Shown here piece by piece: positions 36,829 through 44,395 of a stretch of 51,478 bases of DNA. Source of the stretch: Armatimonadia bacterium (GTDB taxonomy: Bacteria > Armatimonadota > Zipacnadia > Zipacnadales > JABUFB01); contig JBDKVB010000129.1 of the NCBI GenBank assembly GCA_039679385.1, positions 1-51,478 of the forward strand, in the 5' to 3' direction. The first letter of the stretch is position 1. Every line of letters begins with the position of its first letter. A program made the translations under genes and the position numbers. The notes below the pieces were generated by a model. That model was given only the letters and a program-made list of their open reading frames with translations, ran no database searches and had not been told where the DNA came from.

Positions 36829-37860
36829 CTACCGCTGGACGCGTCCGCTGCCGCCACCCTTGAGAAGCGCCTTGACCTCGTCTGCGGTGACCTGGTTGAC
36901 GTCGCCGACGATGGTGTGCTTGAGGCAGCTTGCGGCCACGGCGAAGTCGATGGATTCCTGCGGTCCCAGGCCGTTGATGAGCCCGTAGATGAGGCCGGAG
37001 GAGAAGCTGTCGCCGCCGCCCACGCGGTCGACGATGGGCAGGATGTTATACTCCGGGCCCTGATACATCTCGCCACCTGAGTAGAACACTCCGCTCCAGG
37101 TGTTGTGGGAGGCCGAGAGGCTGCCGCGGAGGGTGATTGCCACCTGCTTGAGGTTCGGGAACCTGGCGATCAGTTGCTCTGCGACGGAGCGGTAGAGCGC
37201 CGCCTCCACCTTGCCGGCTTCAACATCAATACCCTCGGCGGTGATCCCGAAGACCTTGTCGGCGTCCTCTTCGTTGCCAATGGCGACGTCGCAATGCTTG
37301 ACCAGTTCGGGCATGACCTCGGAGGCCGTCTTGCCCCACTTCCACAGGTTCTTGCGGAAGTTCAGGTCGCAGGAAACGGTGAGGCCCTTGGCCTTGGCGG
37401 CCTCGATGCCCTCCAGGCAGACGTCGGCCGCGCCCTCACTGATGGCCGGGGTGATGCCGGTCCAGTGGAACCAGTCGGCACCGTCGAAGGCGGCGTCCCA
37501 GTTGATGTCGCCGCGCTTGACCTCGGCGATGGAGGCCCCTGCGCGGTCGTAGATGACCTTGGAGGGCCGCTGCACAGCGCCGGCCTCGAGGAAGTAGATG
37601 CCCAGGCGGTTGCCCTGCCAAGCGATGTGGCGGGTGTCGACGCCGAACTGCCGCAGGGAGTTCTCGCAGGCCCGTCCGAGGTCGTTCTTGGGCAGGGCGG
37701 TCACGTAGCGGGTGTCCACGCCGAAGTTCGCAAGGCCAACGGCCACGTTCGCCTCGCCACCACCGTAGACCACCTCAAAGCTGGTGGCCTGAGTGAAGCG
37801 GAGGAATTCTGGCGGCTTGAGCCGCATCATGATCTCGCCAAAAGTGACAGCGGTCGGCAT
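36829..37860 (-). CDS. kdgK: PfkB-family sugar kinase, 2-keto-3-deoxygluconate kinase-like
   Basis: 343 aa, cytosolic. GGGEANVAVGLANFG at the N-terminus and DRVGGGDSFSSGLIYGL near the C-terminus are the two PfkB signatures; the Asp in GGGDSF is the catalytic base. The combination VTFGEIMMRLKPP...FTQATSFEV resembles KdgK-type kinases that phosphorylate 2-keto-3-deoxygluconate from pectin, alginate or glucuronate degradation. That would suit the alpha-glucuronidase-like protein in this window. A 2-keto-gluconate or fructose kinase cannot be excluded. GGGAGAGATG precedes ATG 37860. It is probably cotranscribed with the aldo/keto reductase. Confidence 0.85.
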   Translation of the reverse strand: MPTAVTFGEIMMRLKPPEFLRFTQATSFEVVYGGGEANVAVGLANFGVDTRYVTALPKNDLGRACENSLRQFGVDTRHIAWQGNRLGIYFLEAGAVQRPSKVIYDRAGASIAEVKRGDINWDAAFDGADWFHWTGITPAISEGAADVCLEGIEAAKAKGLTVSCDLNFRKNLWKWGKTASEVMPELVKHCDVAIGNEEDADKVFGITAEGIDVEAGKVEAALYRSVAEQLIARFPNLKQVAITLRGSLSASHNTWSGVFYSGGEMYQGPEYNILPIVDRVGGGDSFSSGLIYGLINGLGPQESIDFAVAASCLKHTIVGDVNQVTADEVKALLKGGGSGRVQR

Positions 37861-38036
37861 CGGTCATCTCTCCCAGTCAAGTTTTCTGGGGCACCGGGTG
37901 GTGCAACCACGCTGCCCGGTGCCCGGTTGATTGTCGATTGTGCCTCGAAGACACCTCAGGCGGGGCTCCAGGCCCCTTTCCCCGGAGGTTTCGCCGTAGG
38001 CACCCGTGACTCCTCCGGACTGGGCCTGTTGGGGTC
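37861..38036 (-). other. Structured intergenic region between thi4 and the kdgK-like gene
   Basis: 176 bp with three separate dyads: CCGGAGG/CCTCCGG (37982-37988 with 38012-38018), GGGGC/GCCCC (37962-37966 with 37972-37976), and a perfect 10-bp stem GGGCACCGGG/CCCGGTGCCC (37889-37898 with 37915-37924) enclosing TGGT-GCA-ACCA. The last could terminate thi4, although no T-run follows on the minus strand. It could also be a structured leader of the kdgK-like gene. Confidence 0.5.
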
Positions 38037-38831
38037 CTAAGCCTGGCGGCGGAGCACTTCGAGGGCGAGCTGCGAAGCCCGCTGTCCAGAGAGGAACATC
38101 CCGCCGAAGATCGCGCCCATGCGGTGCGAAGCAAAGACGGCGTTCGCGGCCATGCCACACACGATCAGGCCGGGGTAGACCTCCTGGGTGTTCGGAACGA
38201 GGGCAGCCTCACCGTGTGCCGCCCACATCGGTCGCTCTCCGGGCACGGCCTCGGCGCCGGTGCAGAGCCTGGCTCCCGGGATCTTCGCCAGCACGCGTCG
38301 GGTGACTTCGGATGGGTGGCCGGTAGCGTCGATGACCACCTTCGCCTCGAGAGCGAGCGGGTCGACGTGAAGCCCGGCCTTCTCGACGGCACCCCAGTTG
38401 ACGACTACACCGGCCACACGGTCGTCCTCGCGAACGACGACATCCTCCACGGCGATTCCGACCCAGATACGAGCCCCGGCGTCGATGGCGGCAGCAGTGA
38501 ACTTGCTGACCGTCTCGACGGAATCGGCGGTGTACAGGCCCTCCGCGTGGGAGGCAAGGTGAACACCGACACCCTCAAGGATCGGGCGCGCGTCCTCCTG
38601 CAAGACGATGCGCGGCATGAGCATGCCGCCGCCCCACATCCCGCCGCCGACATGAAGATTGCGCTCGAAGACGCCGACCTTGAGGCCTTCGCGGGCCAGA
38701 AGGGCTGCGGCGTAGATGCCGGAAGGACCGGCACCTGCAACCGCCACGTCCAACTCGAGGCAGTCCTGGAAGTCCTGAGCGAAGGTGCTGACGATGAGCT
38801 TGCTGATGGTTGTTTCTTGGATCTGAGCCAT
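38037..38831 (-). CDS. thi4: Sulfide-dependent adenosine diphosphate thiazole synthase
   Basis: Makes the thiazole precursor of thiamine from NAD and glycine; prokaryotic forms use free sulfide with iron. 264 aa, cytosolic. The dinucleotide fold starts AVAGAGPSGIYAA (GAGPSG at 33-38), with GGGMWGGGMLMPRIV as the family signature and a GAIFGGMFLSGQRAS C-terminus. Suicidal yeast/plant enzymes carry a donor Cys beside GHDGPFG; here that region reads DATGHPSEVT (168-177) without Cys, so the catalytic, sulfide-using type is expected. GGAGG lies 9 nt before ATG 38831. It is controlled by the upstream TPP riboswitch and terminator. Confidence 0.95.
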   Translation of the reverse strand: MAQIQETTISKLIVSTFAQDFQDCLELDVAVAGAGPSGIYAAALLAREGLKVGVFERNLHVGGGMWGGGMLMPRIVLQEDARPILEGVGVHLASHAEGLYTADSVETVSKFTAAAIDAGARIWVGIAVEDVVVREDDRVAGVVVNWGAVEKAGLHVDPLALEAKVVIDATGHPSEVTRRVLAKIPGARLCTGAEAVPGERPMWAAHGEAALVPNTQEVYPGLIVCGMAANAVFASHRMGAIFGGMFLSGQRASQLALEVLRRQA

Positions 38832-38861
38832 GGTTCGCTACCTCCCTAGAGCACGGCAGCG

Positions 38862-38904
38862 AAAAGGCCGCCGCGCTGTCTGGGAAAGCACACAGCCGGC
38901 GGCC
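38862..38904 (-). terminator. Riboswitch-controlled terminator of thi4
   Basis: On the minus strand GGCCGCCGGCTGT (38904-38892) pairs with ACAGCGCGGCGGCC (38879-38866) with one bulge and a 12-nt loop, followed by TTTT (38865-38862). A second copy of GGGCCGCC at 38917-38910 can pair with the same 3' arm, the natural antiterminator. TPP binding would favour the terminator. Confidence 0.85.
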
Positions 38905-38924
38905 GACATGGCGGCCCGTCGTCT

Positions 38925-39015
38925 GTCGCTTCCCTACGCCGGCATTAACCGGATCAGGTTCGTGGGGTCTGCGGCTTACGCCGCACTCTCAGCTCCGGGG
39001 AGCTCCCCCAGCGAC
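38925..39015 (-). ncRNA. TPP riboswitch (THI element) of thi4
   Basis: Read on the minus strand, the conserved blocks are in order: GGGGGAGCTCCCCGGAGCTG with the CTGAGAGT box, GACCC, then GAACCTGATCCGGTTAATGC and CGGCGTAGGGAAGC. P1 is closed by GTCGCT (39015-39010) and AGCGAC (38930-38925). These match the thi-box consensus closely. It lies about 95 nt upstream of thi4 with an intrinsic terminator between, so thiamine pyrophosphate should switch thi4 off by premature termination. Confidence 0.97.
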
Positions 39016-39114
39016 ATCTGCGGGCATTCTACCGCTAACCGTCGGCTGAGTCCAGCGAAGGGGATCGGGCAGCAAGGAGGAGGATCAGGGCACAGGCAGA
39101 GCCCCGAGAAGGCC

Positions 39115-40080
39115 CTAGAGCAGGCGCGCGAGCCACAAGATGAGCGGGGCAAGGAAGATGCCGGTGACGTTGGTGGTCAGAAAGAGAGCACCGGCCAGAC
39201 GCTCATTGAGGTGGAAGACCTGCGCGAGCAGCACGGACATGATCGCCGAGGGAGTGGCGGCCATGATGAAGCAGACGCAAAGCAGGCTGTGATCGGCGAG
39301 AGCCCAGTAGCCAAAGGGGATGGCCAGGAGCAGACCGAGAGTCGGGGACACGAGGTACTTGAGAGCGTGCAGGATGACGCACTCGCGCCAGTATACGCGG
39401 ACGGCAGACAGATGCAGGCCCAGTCCGATCGCGAAGAGGAAGGCTGCGGTACTGGCCGGCATGGTGAGGTCGATGAGGAAAGCAGAGGACGACGGAGCCG
39501 GGACGTGGAGCCAGTTGAGGGTCAGTCCGGCAAGAATGCTGAGGGTCGGGTTGCGGGATTGCGGGTCCGTGAACTGGCGCGCAAGGACCTTGAGGATGCC
39601 CTGCCCGGCCTCGGCGGAGTAGCACCGGGCCACGTAGAAGCCGAAGGTGAAGAGCATCGGCATGAAGGAGATGCAGTAGACCGAGCCGAGGGCCGCGCCC
39701 TGAGCGCCGAGAGCCACGAAAGTGAGGAAAGTACCGTAGGTGAAGCCCTGGTTCGAGAAGATCGCAGCGGTCGTGAAGGAGCCTGTATCGGAGCGGTCAA
39801 GGCGCAGGAGACGCGAAACCAGTGCTCCGATGGGCCACATTGCGACGATGAGAACCACACTATAGACGGGCAGAGCCAGGGCGCGCCAGTCAGGGGTCTT
39901 CATGCTCCAGAGAGCGAGGAACATGACGACCGGCTGGGCCCAGACAAGGGTAAAGCGGTTGATGGCAGGTGACCAACCGGGCTTGGAGCGCCCGGTTCTG
40001 CGCAGGCAGTACCCGGCAAAGAGACCGCCACTGATGACGGTCATGGTCCGTACGGTGTCGATGAGCAGCTTCTGGTCCAC
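39115..40080 (-). CDS. AEC-family transporter (auxin efflux carrier superfamily)
   Basis: Inner-membrane carrier, 321 aa, with about ten hydrophobic helices, e.g. VVMFLALWSM, VYSVVLIVAMWPIGALVSRLL and STAAFLFAIGLGLHLSAV. The family exports or takes up organic acids such as malate or malonate. TAAIFSNQGFTYGTFL and FIMAATPSAIMSVLLAQ match the two conserved halves of the fold. I chose GTG 40080 with GGGAGAG upstream; the ATG at 40125 lies in the non-coding leader. It is upstream of, but separate from, the TPP riboswitch. No evidence ties it to thiamine. Confidence 0.85.
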   Translation of the reverse strand: MDQKLLIDTVRTMTVISGGLFAGYCLRRTGRSKPGWSPAINRFTLVWAQPVVMFLALWSMKTPDWRALALPVYSVVLIVAMWPIGALVSRLLRLDRSDTGSFTTAAIFSNQGFTYGTFLTFVALGAQGAALGSVYCISFMPMLFTFGFYVARCYSAEAGQGILKVLARQFTDPQSRNPTLSILAGLTLNWLHVPAPSSSAFLIDLTMPASTAAFLFAIGLGLHLSAVRVYWRECVILHALKYLVSPTLGLLLAIPFGYWALADHSLLCVCFIMAATPSAIMSVLLAQVFHLNERLAGALFLTTNVTGIFLAPLILWLARLL

Positions 40081-40110
40081 GCGCGGAGCTCTCCCAGCAA
40101 GGGACAAGGC

Positions 40111-40142
40111 AAAACCGCGGCGCACAACCCAAAGCGCCGCGG
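40111..40142 (-). terminator. Terminator between ispDF and the AEC transporter gene
   Basis: On the minus strand CCGCGGCGC (40142-40134) and GCGCCGCGG (40123-40115) form a perfect 9-bp stem with a 10-nt loop, then TTTT (40114-40111). It lies downstream of a promoter-like sequence (40165-40194), so it may also act as an attenuator in the transporter leader. Confidence 0.8.
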
Positions 40143-40164
40143 CAGAAGGTTACCCAAGTGGGAA

Positions 40165-40194
40165 AGTATAGGCCAGGTCGGACCCGGACGGCAA
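40165..40194 (-). promoter_or_regulatory. Possible promoter of the AEC transporter
   Basis: TTGCCG (40194-40189), an 18-bp spacer and TATACT (40170-40165) on the minus strand. Transcription would start near 40158, directly upstream of the terminator hairpin. Confidence 0.4.
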
Positions 40195-40221
40195 GGTCGA
40201 AAGCTCGGCACGGACCAGCGC

Positions 40222-41481
40222 TCAACGCACAGACAGGAGGCAGACGGCCTCGGCGGCAATACCCTCCTCGCGACCGACGAATCCCAGACGCTCGGTAGTG
40301 GTGGCCTTGACGCTGACCTGCGAGACCTCGACCTGGAGCGCCCGGGCAAGGTTCTCGCGCATCTGGGGAATGTGCGGTGCGAGCTTTGGACGCTGGGCCA
40401 GGACGGTGGCATCGACGTTGACGATCTCGAAGCCCAGGGAGCGAATATGGTCGGCAACCCGGCGGCACAGAAGGGCGCTGTCGATGCCCTTGTAGGCGGG
40501 ATCGGTGTCCGGGAAGAGCTTGCCGATGTCTCCGGCGGCCGCCGCGCCGAGAAGAGCGTCGCAGATCGCGTGGAGCAGCACGTCGGCGTCGGAATGGCCG
40601 GCGAGACCGGTCGGATGCGGAAGATGGACGCCACCCAGGATCAGCTTGCGCCCCTCGACGAGAGCATGGACATCGTAACCGTGCCCCACGCGGAGGGGGA
40701 AGGCATCAGGGCGTTCCGTCGACATGGCAACCTCCGGTGAAGAGGCGTGAGATGACGCGGCCTGGTCGGGCCTGGAGGCTGTCGGGGCCTGACCTCGGCG
40801 GGACAGGAGCGTCTCGGCGAGGTGGAGGTCGTCGACCGTGGTCACCTTGAGGTTGGTGGGCTGGCTGGGGCAGATGAACACCGGCAAGCCGCAGCGCTCG
40901 ACGACGGAGGCGTCGTCAGTGACCTCCCAACCCTCCTGCCTGGCTTGCTGGTAGCAGTCGACCAGGAGCTGGTAGCGGAAGGTCTGCGGGGTCTGGGCTC
41001 TCCAGAGGGTGGCGCGGTCCGGAGTGTCGAGGATGAGGCCCTCGGGAGAGACGACCTTCACGGTGTCGGTGACCTGCGCAGCGGCGACACAGGCTCCCGA
41101 GGCCTGGGCCAGGACGATGGAAGTGCGGATTGTCTCCTCGTCGATGAGCGGGCGCGCACCGTCATGGATGGCAAGAACCTCGGGCGGGTTGTGGGCCAGG
41201 GCCTCGAGGCCGGCCCAGACGGTGTCCTGACGCCGTGCACCACCGGCGAGGAGAGTCAGTGGCTTGGTGAGGCCGGCCTGCTCGCAGAGGTCGCGGGCGA
41301 GGTCAAGGTAGTCGGCGCTCACAGCGAGGAGTAGACGTGAGACAGCATCGGAGCGGTCATAGGCACGGAGGGCCCAAAGGAAGAGTGGCGACCCCGCCAG
41401 GTCCACGAAGACCTTGGGGAGGTCGCCACCGAAACGCGTGCCCATACCCGCCGCCACAACAAGCGCGGCAGCGTCGGTCAT
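40222..41481 (-). CDS. ispDF: Bifunctional IspD-IspF protein (MEP isoprenoid pathway)
   Basis: 419 aa fusion. The N-terminal half (1-225) is IspD, 2-C-methyl-D-erythritol 4-phosphate cytidylyltransferase: [31 protein letters not shown] and [10 protein letters not shown]. After a Ser/Pro/Ala-rich linker (about 226-260), the C-terminal half is IspF, the 2,4-cyclodiphosphate synthase: [11 protein letters not shown] holds metal-binding Asp and His, with [19 protein letters not shown] and [16 protein letters not shown]. IspF activity needs trimerisation. The fusion skips IspE, as in other bifunctional examples. It overlaps the PIN-TRAM gene by 4 bp (ATGA), so they are translationally coupled. A terminator follows. 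Confidence 0.96.
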   Translation of the reverse strand: MTDAAALVVAAGMGTRFGGDLPKVFVDLAGSPLFLWALRAYDRSDAVSRLLLAVSADYLDLARDLCEQAGLTKPLTLLAGGARRQDTVWAGLEALAHNPPEVLAIHDGARPLIDEETIRTSIVLAQASGACVAAAQVTDTVKVVSPEGLILDTPDRATLWRAQTPQTFRYQLLVDCYQQARQEGWEVTDDASVVERCGLPVFICPSQPTNLKVTTVDDLHLAETLLSRRGQAPTASRPDQAASSHASSPEVAMSTERPDAFPLRVGHGYDVHALVEGRKLILGGVHLPHPTGLAGHSDADVLLHAICDALLGAAAAGDIGKLFPDTDPAYKGIDSALLCRRVADHIRSLGFEIVNVDATVLAQRPKLAPHIPQMRENLARALQVEVSQVSVKATTTERLGFVGREEGIAAEAVCLLSVR

Positions 41482-42611
41482 CTTCGCTCTCGTTTCTTGC
41501 GTCCGTTACCGGCGGCAACGGCGGCGCAGTTCTCGCCACCGAGGTCTGAGAAGATCATCTTGCCGGCGGTCGTCTGCAGCACGCTGGTGACGCAGACGGG
41601 GACAAGCTGCCCGAGGTGCTCGGAGCCGCCTTCGACGACGACCATCGTGCCGTCATCGAGATAGGCGATGCCCTGCCCCGGCTCCTTGCCCTCCTTGACC
41701 ACGGTGACGGTCAGGCTCTCGCCGGGTAGGAAGACCGGCTTCATGGCATTGGCCAGTTCGTTGACGTTCAGAACCGGGACGTTTTTGAGCTTCGCGATTT
41801 CGTTGACCGAGTAGTCATTGGTAACGACCGTCGCGCCGACGAGGTCGGCAAGGCTGACGAGGCGCTGGTCGACCTCCTCGTTCTGGTCGAGAGCCTTGGG
41901 GTAGTCTTCGAAGACGCTGGTCTCGACGGAAGGTGTCTCCTTGAGACGGTTGAGCATATCCAGGCCGCGGCGTCCACGAGCGCGCTTGAGGCCGTCCGCG
42001 GAGCTGGCAATGTGCCGGAGTTCCTGGAGGACGAAGCCCGGGATCAGGATCGAGCCCTCGAGGAAGCCGGTCTGAGCGATGTCGGCGACTCTGCCATCAA
42101 TGATGATGTTGGTGTCGAGCATCTTGGGCCTGGAACTGCCACCATTGACCGGCCCGTGGGCGCGCCCCGGGGCAAGGCCGGGGAAGACGAAGACGATCTG
42201 CTCCTTGGCACTCATTGCGAAACCGATGCCCAGGATGATTCCGACGACGCAGGCGAAGATGCGGATCGGGACACCGATACCCTCGACGTTGGCAACGGGG
42301 GTTGTGAATAGGATTGCGACGGCCAGGCCGATGAGCAGCCCGATGACGGCGGTGATCTTGTCGAGCAGGGGTACGGTCTCCATGTTGTTGACCCAGGAGA
42401 TCAACTTGCGGAAGGAGACAAGCCCGAACAGAAAACCAATCAGACCTCCTACGCAGTTAAAGCCGATGCGGAACATGATGTCGCTTGTCGGGGCGCCCTC
42501 GGGAGCAGGGATCATACGGATGACGACGGTGGCGCCGTAGTTGGCAAGGATTGCCCCGACGAGGGCCATCGCGGCGGCGAACAACGACCAGAGACCCCTC
42601 AGAATGAGCAA
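41478..42611 (-). CDS. Membrane PIN-TRAM domain protein (YacL-like)
   Basis: 377 aa. Four hydrophobic helices occupy about 1-150 (e.g. [34 protein letters not shown] and [16 protein letters not shown]). The PIN nuclease domain (about 165-285) has the acidic residues in [24 protein letters not shown] and [17 protein letters not shown]-binding domain follows (about 300-355; [20 protein letters not shown]). It probably cleaves or binds RNA at the membrane. TTG 42611 has AGGTGAT upstream; no ATG fits. This gene next to ispD is a conserved pairing in Firmicutes and others, usually with carD, which is not present here. Confidence 0.93.
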   Translation of the reverse strand: MLILRGLWSLFAAAMALVGAILANYGATVVIRMIPAPEGAPTSDIMFRIGFNCVGGLIGFLFGLVSFRKLISWVNNMETVPLLDKITAVIGLLIGLAVAILFTTPVANVEGIGVPIRIFACVVGIILGIGFAMSAKEQIVFVFPGLAPGRAHGPVNGGSSRPKMLDTNIIIDGRVADIAQTGFLEGSILIPGFVLQELRHIASSADGLKRARGRRGLDMLNRLKETPSVETSVFEDYPKALDQNEEVDQRLVSLADLVGATVVTNDYSVNEIAKLKNVPVLNVNELANAMKPVFLPGESLTVTVVKEGKEPGQGIAYLDDGTMVVVEGGSEHLGQLVPVCVTSVLQTTAGKMIFSDLGGENCAAVAAGNGRKKRERR

Positions 42612-42722
42612 CGTTCATCACCTACCGGTGGTGGCGGGCAGGACGCGGGAACAGGCGACCTGTCCAGGGATGTGGAGGAATAGTCTTCGTGTGCTGGTAT
42701 ATGGGTAAAATTGTGACATACG

Positions 42723-42751
42723 CCTGACGGCAAGAACATCCTCGCTATGAT
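42723..42751 (+). promoter_or_regulatory. Possible promoter before the small ORF
   Basis: CTGACG (42723-42728), a 17-bp spacer and TATGAT (42746-42751), about 35 bp upstream of the GTG of the small ORF. The -35 is a 4/6 match. Confidence 0.3.
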
Positions 42752-42786
42752 ACACATCCACCTAGAACACTGCAAGGAGCCACCAG

Positions 42787-42918
42787 GTGCCATTTAGATT
42801 GGCAGGCCTTACTGATGTGAAGCGGCAAAGGTTGGGGATAGGTTCCCGGGAGCACAGGGCGGGGATCGACCGGCAGTCGAGGGATGAGGCCGGAAAGGGA
42901 ATTGATGAAGGCAGGTGA
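42787..42918 (+). CDS. Possible small basic protein, 43 aa
   Basis: GTG 42787 lies 7 nt after AAGGAG and downstream of a promoter-like pair, and the frame closes at TGA 42916-42918. The product (MPFRLAGLTDVKRQRLGIG...) is basic and Arg-rich without hydrophobic helix or recognised domain. Codon bias cannot be judged over so few codons. It could equally be non-coding leader. Confidence 0.3.
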   Translation: MPFRLAGLTDVKRQRLGIGSREHRAGIDRQSRDEAGKGIDEGR

Positions 42919-43252
42919 GTTGTTGCAGCGGCTTGCAGCCATCAAGCCCAGACGCCCCTCGAGACGGTACGGACGGCATGCGCGGCTAGTGACCTGGCCC
43001 TGCACAGTGTTTCAAAGGTACCTACTACCCACCCTCCATGTTCTTCAAACCTCCGCTATGGCCACATCCGCTTGCTTCGCACCCAGGAGCGGTGCTGCCG
43101 AGTGTCATACGTGAGAAGGTGGGCGGCAGCGAGAGGGAATCGGCGCGCGAGTGCGAACTTGTTCACCGGTGAGGGAGGCCACTGGCCCCGGGGTCGAAGG
43201 CAGCGGCAGCAGGAACAGCGGATCGGAGACCCCAGCCCCCGGAGGGCGCAAG

Positions 43253-44299
43253 ATGCAGATCGAGATCGTGACCCTGAGCGGAACTGAACGCGAGATGGGG
43301 AGGCAGCACGGAGAGGCCTTCGCGGCCGGAGTCCGGGCGATGTGCGAGATCCGGAGGAGGCTGATCCTGGATAGAACACCCCAGCACACGCGGCAGAGCC
43401 TGCTGGGGCTGACGGCCGAGCCCCTGGCGATGCTCCAGGCGATGCTGCCGGAGGTGTATGCGGAGTTCTCGGGGATTGCGGAGGGGGCAGGAGTGTCGGA
43501 ATCCGAGCTGTTCGTCGGGAATGGGTACACGGATGTGGTGGACCTGGCAGCCGCCAGCGCTCCCCGTCCGGAGGAGTGCACCTGCTTCGGGGTCACGGGC
43601 ATCGGTGCGCGCGATGGCAGGAACTACGTGGGCCAGACCTGGGACATGCACGACAGCGCGCTGGACTACGTGGTTGCCTTCGAGCGTCGGCCGGTGAAGG
43701 GGCCGAAGACGGTGACGCTGACGACCATGGGGTGCCTGTCGCTGATCGGGATGAACCAAGCCGGGGTCGCGGTCGGGAACAACAACCTGGTGCCGGTGGA
43801 TGCGCGACCGGGGCTGATGTACCTGTCGCTGATCCACGGGGCCCTGGCGCAGCGGGACGCGGCAGCGGCCTTTGAGCTGATCTGCGAGGCGGAGCGGATG
43901 TCCGGACATCATTACTATATGGGCGACGCCGAGGGCGGAGTGCGAGCTGTGGAGACCACGGGACGGCGGCATGCGGAACTGGGACCTGACCGCCGGGGGG
44001 TCTACGCCCACGCGAACCACTATGTGGCGCCGGAGCTGAGCGGCCTGGAGATGGTTCACCCGCTAACAGGGAGCAGGGCTCGCGAAGACCGGATGCGCGC
44101 CTTGCTGACCGAGAGGGCGGGTGACCTGGAGGCAGAGGGCCTGATGGGGCTGCTGGCCGACCACGAAGGACCGATCTGCCGGCACCCGCGAGGCGACGGC
44201 TCGACCTGTGGTGCCGTGATCATGTCACCACAGGAGCGACGGATGTGGTTGCTGAAGGGGAGGCCGTGCGAGGGCGGTTTCGTGGAGCTCTCGCTCTAG
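43253..44299 (+). CDS. C45-family peptidase / acyl-CoA:6-aminopenicillanate acyltransferase-like N-terminal nucleophile hydrolase
   Basis: 348 aa. ATG 43253 follows GGAGGG by 6 nt; the frame upstream is unsupported. It begins VTLSGTEREMGRQHGEAFAAGV, typical of the family. The self-processing cysteine is probably Cys109 in EECTCFG, comparable to the GC|TT site of penicillin acyltransferase, so cleavage before Cys109 should yield alpha and beta chains. GQTWDMHD and NQAGVAVGNNNL are active-site blocks and GSTCGAVIMSP is near the C-terminus. There is no signal peptide, so it is cytosolic. Substrates in this family include acylated amines and peptides. It precedes the GH2 gene by 96 bp; a functional link is not apparent. 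Confidence 0.88.
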   Translation: MQIEIVTLSGTEREMGRQHGEAFAAGVRAMCEIRRRLILDRTPQHTRQSLLGLTAEPLAMLQAMLPEVYAEFSGIAEGAGVSESELFVGNGYTDVVDLAAASAPRPEECTCFGVTGIGARDGRNYVGQTWDMHDSALDYVVAFERRPVKGPKTVTLTTMGCLSLIGMNQAGVAVGNNNLVPVDARPGLMYLSLIHGALAQRDAAAAFELICEAERMSGHHYYMGDAEGGVRAVETTGRRHAELGPDRRGVYAHANHYVAPELSGLEMVHPLTGSRAREDRMRALLTERAGDLEAEGLMGLLADHEGPICRHPRGDGSTCGAVIMSPQERRMWLLKGRPCEGGFVELSL

Positions 44300-44395
44300 C
44301 GGCGAGAGCTGTGCGGCCCAAGATGCGAAGGGCTGGATGGACTGCTCGCGATGGCGCGAGGATGTGCAGGACACGGGATAGGCTGGAGGCCCAAG

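Larger units (their letters stand above)
42612..43252. other. Gene-poor interval upstream of the C45 peptidase gene
   Basis: A 641-bp stretch. The A/T-richer part (about 42680-42760) should hold the promoter for the PIN-TRAM operon and a divergent plus-strand promoter. The rest includes one possible small ORF (42787-42918) and a second weak candidate starting at ATG 42905 (MKAGELLQRLAAIKPRR) after AAGGGAATTG. I see no RNA gene or repeat here. Confidence 0.5.

Noticed and set aside
38830-39972. Plus-strand frame of 380 codons across the riboswitch
   Set aside because: It is antisense to the TPP riboswitch and the AEC transporter and has no domain.
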